Shown piece by piece: positions 1-11,100 of a DNA stretch of 64,000 nucleotides. The DNA comes from Zarea fungicola (Eukaryota; Ascomycota; Sordariomycetes; Hypocreales; Cordycipitaceae). Position 1 is the stretch's first letter, and every line of letters begins with the position of its first letter. The position numbers and the translations under genes are program-made. The DNA lies in assembly GCA_900169235.1 (NCBI GenBank), contig FWCC01000245.1, positions 1 through 64,000 on the forward strand, given 5' to 3'. The notes beneath the pieces are model-generated. The model saw nothing but the letters and a program-made list of their open reading frames with translations, did not search any database and had not been told where the DNA came from.

Positions 1-3000
1 TTTTTTTGTCACCCACATGGCAGTGTTTCAAGGATACTGTATTACTCTGACTGTCTGCCACATTGGCTGTAAAGCCGGGGTCCGATCATGCTCACTTCAG
101 ACCACTTGCTCGGGATTGGGGCTGCGGCGAGAATCCCGTTGCAAAGGTGGACGTGTCAAAGTCGCGGTACGCTACGTGGTTGGGGTCTCTAGGGGTCTCT
201 ACTGTTGATAATGACTACTCCGTACTCCGTACAGAGGGCATATTTTTGCCTTGCGCCGTCGAGCTAAACTTCTACTTCTCTATCATTGCTTTTTTTTTTT
301 CCTTTCGTTCATCTCGATTCCACCGTGATGTGTTCAAAAGGACTGTGCGGAAGCAGCCTGAATCGTGAACTTTGGCATGGCGTTCCTTCCACTTCGCACA
401 ATTTGCTAGAGTTTGATTAGGCTCGAAATTTCTGCTGGGCGGCCCTGACCGCTTCGAAGTCGGGATAGCACGGGTCTATTTACCAGCTTGCCAGCACAAC
501 AGTCGCCCCTGAAAGACAACCCAGTGGCGGAATCGTGCTAGCCAAGTCCTGGGCCAATTTTTCTCTCCGTTACACCCCGCACCGTCCAGCGTCCACCTAC
601 TAAAAGCGACGCGGAATGCACTTGGCACCGCCCAACCTGCCCTTGTCCACTTATTATCGAAGCCGGATTGACCTGCATGAGTTATGGGGACAAATCAAGA
701 CGCTAATAGTGAGCTGCAGACTCCTCCATACCAAGTTGCAAGCCAGTGCTGCTATGAGCGGCAGGTTCAGAAATGCCTCAGGTCCACCATGAAGTACCAG
801 TAGTCCGTCGAGCGGATGCTTGTCGTTGGAGAAGAGTCTAGCGCCGAAATAGAAGGAAGAAATGGAATAAAATCACCCAGACACAACCCCTTGAGGTAGA
901 GCCGGTAGGAAGTCCTCGTACAAGCCACGGCTCTGAAGCTCAAAGTACTAGTGACTACTGTAGCAACAAAATTGTACCATGTACAATAGCGCCGACTGCA
1001 AGGTGTGAGTTGCTCCGCTACCTGTGTGCAATATTGCATCTAATCACTTGACTTGTTATCTGGTAAAGTGTAGCTCTAAACGGCACGGTCATGCTAAATC
1101 AAGTTAGGGCTTGATTGCCAAGTACTCGACGTGACACATCGAGCTCATTTCAAGGTTATAACAAGTAACTGTGAAGCCACAGGTATCGATCACAACTGAT
1201 CAGCTCATCCTCCATCAAGTACATATTGGACTGAGTGCATATACCGATCTCAACACAGAAAATACAGGTTACAAGCTAAATAAAAGTGAGGGACGGCAAA
1301 ACGCCACAGCGAAGGCCACCAATCTCCTCCCTTGCCTTGTTGCTATTTGGCACTACAATTGTACATCTTTCTGTATAACTAAGACCAGCTCCTTCCCAGA
1401 AGGGCCGCCATGTTCTGATGGATGCTCCTCGCGCCACAGTTTTACAGGCACAGCAAGGTTTTATAGTGTCCATCTTGACATTTGTTCTGTACTGGCCGTC
1501 ACGTTTGTATCGCACACCTGTCGCACACCACAGGCCAGCTACAAGGAAAAGTCACAACGTGGACAAGATGGTGCATTAGCCCTGGACCCAGGAAAAGAGA
1601 CAAGTCGGTCAGAATGTGGCGTTCTCTTCTTTTTTTTCGCCTGGTAAGGGCGACATGTCGTTCTTATAACTGCGGAATTATTCAGAAGAGCCTGTTGCTT
1701 GGAAACCTGATAAACCCCCCCCTCCCCCCCGGGCGCTTCCTCGTTTCGCTCTACATGGTTTGTATTGTATATGTGTAACTTTCCTGAATTTGCCGCATCT
1801 AGCTATATTATTGTAGAATTTTAGATGAAAAATCTGTTGTGTTTTAGGTCGAGAATAGGAAGATCCGTGGACAAAGTCATTTTTTGTCCTGAGTATGTAT
1901 CGGGATCTGCAATGGACGGATGTGCGGCGTCTCCGGTGAATTAATGAAACTTTGCCACAAATTCACTGACAGAAGCTCGCCTCCAATATTTGTTCCAGGA
2001 GTGGAGGATACCGTTATACCTCTGCAAAATGGTAAACTTGCCAAAGGGTTAAGTCGGCCTGCTTCGGGGTGGCGGAAACTGGCATATGACTCCATGCCCT
2101 AGAGACATGCAGCAAGCTGGAAAAAGGGTGGGTTGCTATTTTAATAAGCAAGCTACCACCCTAATACTGAACTGGTACCATTAGGATATATTGCAACCGA
2201 GCTCCCTTTTCTGGTTGGTGGCCTGGGGATGCACGTTTTCTTGTCCCCCTCCCAGGTTACAAGACAGGCAGGCATGCGCCCTTTTCTTCCCCGCACCGGC
2301 TGGGCGGTGCTGTTGCTTGTACTCTTTCCTTCGTTGCTACTGGTGGCGGTAGGTAGTCACGGAAGGTGCTCTGCGCCTTAATAATAATGGCACCCAACCG
2401 CAGTGGACGGATTCCGAATCAGAGTGGCTGATCAGGTGGGAAGACTCTGAAAGAAACGTCATGGCTTGCGGGTCGGACCGCCTAACTGGTGAGTACTTGT
2501 CTCGGGGCCGATGTGCTGGGCAAACATTTACTCGTTCATGTCTGCAGTACTGTAAATTGTGATTCTCGCGCACATTGTTTTTGTCGAAGATTTTAGAGAA
2601 GCATATCAGTCAACGTAGAACTTCCAACGAGTTGGACAATTGTACGATGTATGTTGGGTCTTAGAAGAGCGTTCTGGCATGCTCAACCGATGGAGCAATT
2701 GAGTGAGTCAGGTGTAGCGGCATCTCAGCTAAGTTCCATGAGTTCGGTATTGTGTGGGTGTAAATTGTAGGTGATGCTGCAGAGAGCTTCAATTTGTAAT
2801 GAATCTGGTAAAACAATTCACATTCATCAATATAGGTTTGGTGCTGATGTAAGTAGGAAGGAGGATGCTTTTTGTATCTGATCCTGCTAGTATCCCGCGA
2901 ACAGGCCAGGCTGGTTTACATACATGTTGATGAATATGATTTGCAAAGTAAAGGCACGTTACCCAAATCAAGCTCCGGACTACGGCCATGACTTGTGTTG

Positions 3001-4401
3001 CTTTTACATTAGGGGAGTTCTGGTTTACTGGATCTCTGTAGCTGTGGCAGCTTCTTTATTTTGCAGAGAGTGACTTAGGACAATTTCTTACATATTTTTC
3101 GTCATTTTACAGCCCCATCATTGTACGAACGGTACCGCTACCATATTTCTTCTTTGGTGGTCTTTTAAGTTGTATGTTTCTCCTCACTTGAGAATGCGTG
3201 TGGCCGTTTCGGTACGATTAGGACGATGATGCTGATGCTGGCATGACGTTTATGACATCGGCTCCGTCCTCGTGGAACTCTCCATAACGTCGCAGCTTTC
3301 TGTGACTGTTATCCAAGTTTAAACTATTTAGTATATGTAATCCATCTGTGTTCTAGGCTGGGGTGGGTGTAAAGGGTGCATTGGAAATTGCATCACCAAA
3401 AAGCTCTGCGTGATCTGCTACGGTGATCGGTTGTCAATCAGTAACGGCGTATTACGGTATGGCTTTACTAGAAGCTCGATCCTACTTACGGTTGAAGTTG
3501 AAGTTGTGTTTCGTCTGTGTGTTTTTGGAGCATGTAGTATAACTTACATCAGCCACAAAGCTCAACGCATGTGCTTCTATCCCGCAGTTGTCCACAAACA
3601 AACAACGCAATATTCTTTGCTTTGTCCTGCCGACGGCGTGTTCCTTCTTGCCTGTTCAAATTGGAATATCTTGTTCGACTTATATGCTTTGGACGCCATA
3701 TAGGACTTCCGTCCGGCCACGGTGGTACAATAATCTGCTCCAATCGTTGCTTGTATAATAATATTGTATCCTTTTATTTTGGCAGCTGATAAGTACCAGG
3801 GTCTGTCTCTATCTGTATGCTGAGCTCCCTTGGATGTGACTGCTATGACCTTCGTTTACTCGAATATTGATGTAGGACAGTATTTGTTTTACCACCAATT
3901 GGTAGATTGTAGCTAAAATTCCAACCACCTCACTACAATATACATCAGCTCCATCAGCTCCATCAGCGCAATCGTTAAGGCTACTGTAACAATGCTGCGC
4001 TGATCCTCAGCCAAAACAGAATATGCCAGAGTGCAAAAAAAACCAATCACAAACGATGGATTTTAAAACCTGCCGACGCTGTAACAAATGCGAACGAAGT
4101 AGACGCAATTATAGGGTAAGCTACCACGTGATTAGTGATTTCTTTGAGGGACGCACGAGCCACCTGGCTGAGTCCAGAAGCTAGAGAGACCCTTCCCAGT
4201 GGGCGACGTGGCATTGGTATGTCCCGGCTCAGCACCCGACTAGAACCTCCTTTGTGGCCAGCCTGTCTCGATACATACAACAACTGCAACTTTAGCCTTT
4301 GCGCGCCGTAACCATTTCCATCTACACCACCTTTCCACCACCCGGCGACGTGACACCATATACCCTCCACTTTCTTCCTCTTTACGATATACTCCATCAA
4401 C
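1..4401. other. Gene-poor stretch upstream of SSS1
   Basis: I see no supportable gene in this 4.4 kb. The longest open frame, 1171-1647 on the plus strand, begins with GTG rather than ATG and shows no domain or family resemblance. Several short homopolymer runs occur (T-runs near 287-300, a C-rich run near 1714-1730). The last few hundred bases must hold the SSS1 promoter and 5' leader. A small or rapidly evolving gene with several introns could be missed by reading alone. Confidence 0.6.
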
Positions 4402-4953
4402 ATGTCTGACTCGGTCGAGAGCCTCATTGAGGTCCCCAAGGAGTTTATCAAGGATGGTGTCCAGTTCATGAACAAGTGCCAGAAGCGTGAGTTGTCCCAG
4501 TCAAGGCTGCTGGCCCAATTGGGGTTGGGTGGCATAATCCGAGAAGTACTGTGCTTCAATCCAGCGTCGCCGTGCCTCGGCAGTGGATGTTACCCGTCTT
4601 GCTGTTGCGTAGGCACGGAAGCGTTATGAAAGCTGATTGAATTCTTCGCTGGATTCGAGGCTTTCACGAGATCAACTACCACAAGCACCATTTTGAATAC
4701 CGAAATTAGGGTCCAGACCAAAGAGAATAAATAAACAGACCATGCTAACTTGTTATTGTCCAGCTGACCGCAAAGAGTTCCTCAAGATCTCCCAGGCCAT
4801 TGCCATGGGCTTTGTCGCCATGGGCACTGTCGGCTACATCGTCAAGCTGAGTACGTTCTTTTCGTCTTATCAACAACAACGTGATAGCTAACTGGCGTCT
4901 CCTCGCCCGCAGTTCACATTCCCATCAACAACATTCTTGTCGGCGCTGCTTAA
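4402..4953 (+). CDS. SSS1: Sec61 gamma subunit of the ER protein translocon (Sss1)
   Basis: This is the small tail-anchored subunit of the Sec61 channel, which admits nascent proteins into the endoplasmic reticulum. Exons are 4402-4486, 4764-4850 and 4913-4953, joined in frame to 70 residues, the normal size for the family. The first intron is unusually long (277 nt) for so small a gene; the second is 62 nt. The N-terminal half carries the family's amphipathic helix (PKEFIKDGVQFMNKCQKPDRKEF, split here by intron 1 inside KPD). The single membrane helix follows (AMGFVAMGTVGYIVKLIHIP) and the protein ends NNILVGAA. Joining exon 1 to exon 2 restores the highly conserved KPDRKE motif, which fixes that boundary. 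The gene converges on RSC7. Confidence 0.95.
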
Positions 4954-5054
4954 GCAAAGTCTACTGCTCTCGAATGGAAAAGGGCGACTGAGATAATAAG
5001 GGGGGACGGTGAAATAGTGTCTGCTTGATTCACACATATATCACACACACGAAT

Positions 5055-5098
<44 letters not shown>

Positions 5099-5848
5099 GG
5101 AGCTAATTTCAAACGAAGAAAAAGAGTCTCGAGAGATGGAGAAGAGGGTCCATCTTCAGCAACGAGCCGGATAAACTACAGCACTTCTCTCGGGAGGGGC
5201 ATGCTACAACCTCGTAAGCATTTGCATGGGGCAGGAGAGAAGCAATTAAAGGAGACATTATGAGGAAACTGCGTGGCCTACGCTTTTTTTTTTCTTTCTG
5301 TGTCTCGCCACTTATGGTATTCTTGGGTTAAAGGGAAAGGGGCCATTTGTAAACCTAAATACCACTGCTCAGATGAGTAGACTGTAACAATAAACAAAAA
5401 CATGCGGCATGTTCATTTCGGATAGTGTGCATAGTATTCACGCTTTGCAATGCAATACGGGATATTCGAGACCAGCAGTCTTGAAATGAATCAGTACTTG
5501 TAGTATTTATTCCCTCTCAACAAATAATTTTCGTGTAAATTTTCAAACAATTAAGAAGCCGAGTAAAGTTCCTCAGAAAACGCCGATTCCATATCCTCAC
5601 CTGTCGCTGCGGCTCCTGTCTCCCATCCTTCCCAGTAGTCCTTATCACGGGAACAGGACGAAAAGGAGCACCATTTCAAGTTTTATCATACATGCCATAA
5701 AGAAAAAGAACAGACAGAAAATGAACAAAGAGCCATTGAAACTTTGTAGCCTCACCCTACTAAAAAAAGGGAACACCACAAACCTTCCCTGTACTGAGTC
5801 GACTCCAGTCTGCCGGGAGGAGCAGCACCGCCTAGTAAAGAAAACCTA
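4954..5848. other. Convergent 3' region between SSS1 and RSC7
   Basis: This stretch holds the 3' untranslated regions of SSS1 and RSC7, which converge. It contains a CA microsatellite, listed separately. I see no gene in it. A plus-strand ATG frame at 5721-6062 runs into the RSC7 coding region and looks like its shadow. Confidence 0.6.
5062..5094. repeat. (CA)n microsatellite
   Basis: A perfect CA dinucleotide run of about 16 units lies about 110 bases past the SSS1 stop codon. It is flanked by degenerate CA/CG copies (5041-5061 and 5095-5099). It is likely polymorphic in length between strains. Confidence 0.95.
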
Positions 5849-7688
5849 TCAAGACGCCATGCTATACGGCACAATAGCCTTGTCAATAATTGGCAACCTC
5901 CTAGCGCCTTGTTCATTCTCTGTGCCCCATTGCCTCCTCCACGCACGATCCCTCTCTACCGCACCGTCCAGCGCTGCCCGACACTCGGGGGGTAGTAGGT
6001 CTTTGATGTCGTCCGATACGGCTTCGAGCCCATCAAACTGCGCGAGTAGGTCTGCAGGCTGAGTCGACGACCTGTCCCGGCGGGCGGAAACCTGCACACC
6101 CACAGGACTCTCCATATAAGTGTCAGTGACAAGGAAGTTGCGTGCGACCTTGTACGGGACAGGCGGGAAGCGGGCTGGGTTGCTGGCGGCGGCGGCGATG
6201 GCCTCCTCCTCATCAGGTGAAATCTGCTCGATGCGAGCAAAGGTGGCCTGCATGTGGGCAGGGTATTGCATCACGTTTGTGTGGATATCGTAGACGCCTG
6301 TATTGTTGAGCCTTCTTATGGCGTTAATGCCAGCGTTGAATGTGCTTTTTAATAAGATCAGTTAGTATTAGAAAACAAAGGGGGCTGTTGGAAAGGAAAA
6401 TGGGAATTTGTCTTTCTTACCTTGCTTCTCGGGCATGCTCCAGCATCCAATTCGTATCATTCACATTGACACGACGCTTTCTATACTCTGGCTTGCCTGT
6501 TGGGTCCGGCACAGAGGGAACATTGGTGTGGTAGACGGCGCTCGCACCGTGCCACGCGACGTACTGGTTCTTGTTATACGGCTCCCCGGGGATGATGCGG
6601 TCGTTGGGATCCGCCAGCTCGCCCTCCGTCGCGCCAGCCGCCTTCGCGCCCGCGACGTCAAAGTCATCAATCACTCGCTTGCCGCCGATAATGATGCGGG
6701 CGCCGAACTCCCGAAAGACGGACCTTGCCGTGACGATGCCTATCGAACGGCCCTTGTACGAGTGTGGGATGATGTCGCGCTCAATCATGTCGCGCTTCTC
6801 GTCGTCGTCGACAATGATCTTGTATAGCTTACGGTGCTTAGTGAAGAAGAGATAGCTATCACGGAAGCCCACGCAGCGAGCGGGTTCAGTCGACAGCATA
6901 TAGAGGCGGTTGCCGCGGCCGAGCACGGTGAAGGTGCGGCAGCGGTAGTCGCGCTCGTCTTGGAGGTTGCCCAGCTTGTCGACTTTGGTCTCGCCTTCGG
7001 GGTCCTCGGGGAGCACACACTCGTCATTGGCAATCTCCGCTACAGTGCCCTCTGCGTCAATGATTTGCTCGGCCTTGGGCGGTGGCGCGCCGCCCTTGCG
7101 ACCGCCACGGCCACGCCAGCCTCCGCGGCCTCGTCGGCGCGGCATGTTGGCCTCCTCTTCAGTAATCTCAATCATGTTATCCCAGCCCGGGGGTTTATTT
7201 TTTGGGGGTCGTCCTAGGCGTTTCCTTCTGAAGACGGGGGGAGGGGGAGGTGTTGGCTCCTTGTCCGATGGCTCTGCATCCTTAACTTCATCTTCGCCCG
7301 CTGCTACCTCGTTGTCCTCATTATCCTCATTCTCCTCATCTTCAGGCTCTTCTTGAGGTTCTTCGTGATCCTTATCGTTTTCGTCATCTTGGTTCGCCAG
7401 CTCGGTCATCTCCGTCAAGTCGGCATCGGGCATGGGTTCATCTTCGACATCGGCAAAGCCTCGAGGGGTACTCTCTGTAGATTTGATATTTGGGTCAGCT
7501 TCGCCAATGCATCAAGTTGCGGTTGTCCTCATGGTAGCAGTTCGGTATTTGACATTTAATTCATAGAATTTATAGGACAAACAAGATCCATTCTGCACAA
7601 TGCGACTTCATGTGGCGTAGGAAATCATACCTAGAGCAGCGGCTGCCCGCTTGGCAGCAGCACGGCCAGAGCGGCGACCTGGGGCCAT
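5849..7688 (-). CDS. RSC7: Chromatin-remodelling complex subunit, Rsc7/Swp82 family
   Basis: This is probably the Rsc7 (Npl6) type subunit of the RSC chromatin remodeller, a nuclear ATP-dependent nucleosome-moving complex. Exons are 7631-7688, 6421-7474 and 5849-6344 on the minus strand, giving 535 residues. The N-terminus (MAPGRRSGRAAAKRAA) is basic and is followed by a long Glu/Asp-rich tract. An AT-hook-like motif (KRLGRPPKNKPPG, about residue 104) and an RGG-like patch (about 131-148) come next. The conserved Rsc7/Swp82 core then starts near residue 190 (FTVLGRGNRLYMLS, then HSYKGRSIGIVTARSVFREFG). The tail EQGARRLPIIDKAIVPYSM is also typical of mould homologues as I remember them. Swp82 of SWI/SNF is the paralogue in yeast; I cannot fully separate the two, but moulds usually have one gene annotated rsc7. 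Confidence 0.9.
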
Positions 7689-8134
7689 GTTAGGCTATTG
7701 CAGGGCAATGGAAATCAATTATATTGCGACTTTTCTTCGTGTGTATCTGCGCGATGATTTATCGAGGTAATCAAGGGTATAACGTTGTGCAAAGTATTGG
7801 TGTTGGCTGGTAGTCGCTAGCTCGTCGCCAGTAGGAAACGCGCCGCGCCAGCAAAGCTAGTGCTCTCCCTTGACTCTTGATTGGATGGTTACGGCAGAAA
7901 ACGGTGCTTACTAATACGCAACATATAAATACAGTGTATAAATACACTGTATAAGCCCAGTAGAGCTTCGGCCCAAAAAGGGCAACGGAAGGGATACTGA
8001 GGAGATTTGCAATGCATTCAGAAGGCATAAAAATCTACTATATCTCTATACATTTTTGTCAAATGCCAATCACCAGCCTCTATAAATGCCCAATATCATA
8101 ATAATATCCTCCACGAATAACTAGCCCCTGGTCC
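7689..8134. other. RSC7 promoter and UBR1 3' region
   Basis: This 446-base gap contains the minus-strand RSC7 5' leader and the end of the minus-strand UBR1 transcript. A short direct repeat, acagtgtataaatacactgtataa, lies near 7932-7953. I see no gene. Confidence 0.5.
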
Positions 8135-11100
8135 TTACAATGTGTCCCAACCGCCGTTATTAATTTCTGCCTCTAACTTGCGGCTGATTAAGCTAGGGAC
8201 ACCGTGATTTAAAATTGTGTTGCGGATCATGGAATCATATCTCTTTTGGTTCAAGAAGAGTTGTCGGCCGTGACGCAGCTGCGGGTCTGTCTCACCATAC
8301 TTGTCGATGTAGGGCACTGCGGTAAACGATCCAGATCGCCGGAAGAGATAAATAATGGAGCACTTCCTAATGTTGAGGAAAACGCCGATGTTCTGTTGAC
8401 ATCTAAGGGCCGTTAGCTTCATATTTTGCGCATTTCTTTCAGTCAACATACCGTCGCATGTGCTGCTGCGCACCGCCCAGTCTAGTTGATTCCCTGTCTG
8501 ATGCGTCTGTGCGTTGGCAGCAAGTCCCTTGGCTGCAGAAAAGGGCTCCGCAGAACAAACACAGAACTGGATCTGTAAGATCCTTACCAGTCGTTGGACA
8601 CCGGTTTCTTGTTGCTTCTTCAATCAAGGTATCATATGTCTTGGGTAGGCCAATAAGTTCAAAGATGCCAGGGTGGCTCATCATACCTGAGCGCGGTACC
8701 TCGTTGTACGCCCTGGGCCACATGACCTGATGTTTAACCCACCCAGACACAAGGGATTGGGTCGTCTCTGGCCAGCCGCAGGCACCGGCGTTAGGGGTCA
8801 TGGCTGCACACATCTCGTCAAACGAAGGAATACGCATAGACTCAGTCAGACGGTCAAGCTCTTCTGCATCGGGCGTTGGTGAGATATGGCTATTGAAGTC
8901 CACTCCGTACTTGATATAGAGGAATAACAGTGACTTGCGTAAGAAGGTAAGCGCATATTTTTTGGAAAAAGTATACCATCCTTCCAGAGAATCAACTCCG
9001 GGTTGCTGGAAACCGCGGTGCTCGCCAGTCTCAGTCTCATCAGTTGAAGTAAGCACTTGGTACTCAAGCGCATACTTGGTGACGTTCAGCGCAAACTCAG
9101 CAAAATTATTCATGGCTGGGTCCTGTGTTTGTCGATTTGTAAGGCTGTCTAGCCACATTGTGGCTGGCATGTTTCTGCCCATGTGGAAAACAATCTTGAC
9201 AAGCTCTGCGAGATAACAGAGCCTGAGAACATGTAAAATCTCGGCCTTCTGTGCATGCACAAACCCATACGAACACTCGACCAGGAAAATGAACGGATCC
9301 ATACTCAATAATGGCGGGTACACGTCAAGCGGTCTGCGGGCGTGCGGTGTTCCAGTACCAAAGTATCGTGACATGAATAGTTGGCAGTGCTGGCGCTCGG
9401 AGTCTTTCTTGAATTCGCCTTCAATTTGCGGCTCTGATCGAGCCATGACAGACATAAATGAGGAAACAGTCTCAGAGAGGACGCGCAGATGAGTGAGTGT
9501 TTGCTCAGGAATCCTCTCCAGAAGAGTCATGCCCGGCTGCACCTCTATTCCTCTCTGCTGAATTTCTACAGAGGAAATTGTGTATCCCACAGAGTGGACA
9601 AGAGTGCCGTTCAAGTTGAAATGCTCGAGATCGTCAACCTTGGTATCGGCGACATGCCGCGCGTCAAGGTCATTGAGTCGAAGGGTTTCCTTCAATCGCC
9701 GATAGGCAGCCTTGAGATCAGCAATGATCTGTGAGTTGCTAGTAGTAGGAAGAGGAGTAGTTGAATTGGCTGGTGCGTCACCAGTAGCTCCGGATACGCC
9801 CGCAGCAGCAGTTATTGACGCCTCTGTTTCTTCGTCTGGCCACAAGGTGTCTGCGACTTGCTGAGACGTCGAAGTGTCCATGGTTTCCATGGTTTCAACA
9901 AGACTGCCAGGAACACTCGGAGTAAATATAGCAGGAAGGTTAGAGTCCTCCAGTTCCGGTGCCTTGCTTCCACCGAGATAGTACGCGGATCCCATTTGCT
10001 TCGCTAGGAAGTCTCCAAATGAGTCTTGAGGCTGCAGATAGCCTGGATAGCACTCTTCGAGGCCCTTCCAAATGATTGGAAGAAAGGCATTGCCGAGGGC
10101 TTTGCACAAGGGGCAAACAAATTCGTTTCGTCGTGTGTCTTCTGGGTGATGTCGTGCAATCTGGTGAGTATGTCGGCGGTTTGTCGCATCGTAGTATTGC
10201 TCAAAGCAGCGGTAGTGCATCATGTGTCCACACCCACTAGCGACTGGACCAGGCCGAGAGAACTTTGGATCAAAGCCCTTTCCAATAGTCTGGCGCTCTG
10301 CCAGGAATGTATCTCCTTCGGAATTCAGTTTTTGCACCATTCTCCTATTTTCTCGAGCAATACCAAAGGGTCGGATATCTTCCGCAGAACGATCAAGATT
10401 GCACGGTGTCTGTGAAGCCTCTCGAACCAACTCTGGATCTTGGAAATCCGTTTGACGAAGGATGCGACTGTTGTTAAGCAATGCAAATGTGCCATACAAC
10501 CTGCGGTCATCAGCCTCCTCTTGACATAGAATGCACGTTCCTGTAGGGTACTTCCAGTTGTGCTTGCGATCCTCAGCTGGTGGTGCCTGCTCATCATCCT
10601 CCAGATCAGAACCCCAATCAATTTCGCCCTGATTCTCCATGAAACTCTTTTGCTGTTGTTGGAACTGGGCCATAACCTTTGCCTGTCGACCCAGTGCTGC
10701 CTGCTTCCTCCTCTCGCGCTCCTCATCAGCAGTGGCATTGGCTGGTGAGGCAGTATCAACTCGATCAACAGCGATTCCAAGGTGCAAGAGAGACGCTTCA
10801 AAGGCATTCTGACGGCGCTGTTTCAGGCGCCTGAGCACCAGTGTAATCTTCGGGTGAGAGGACTTGAACGCTTCTTTGGTTGATAAAATATGCAAAAGTG
10901 AAACAATTGTCCTGGCGCTATGTGCATCAGCCATGAAGCTACCTCTTGAGGATCTGGTCAGCGCAATATACACGAACGAATTCGGGTTCTCTCCTGTCTG
11001 AACATCTTCATTCGAGTTGTCCTCATGGATGGCAATAAGAATGAGATGTAGAACCACCTGCAGGAATGTCTCGAGTCTCGTAACAGCGACGGATGGGGTA

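Noticed and set aside
1171..1647. 158-codon plus-strand open frame
   Set aside because: It starts with GTG, not ATG, and its composition shows no domain or conserved motif.
4047..4559. 170-codon minus-strand frame over the SSS1 start
   Set aside because: It overlaps the secure first exon of SSS1 in antisense and shows no conserved feature.
6408..7356. Several plus-strand frames over RSC7
   Set aside because: They are antisense shadows of a GC-rich coding exon with low-complexity translations.
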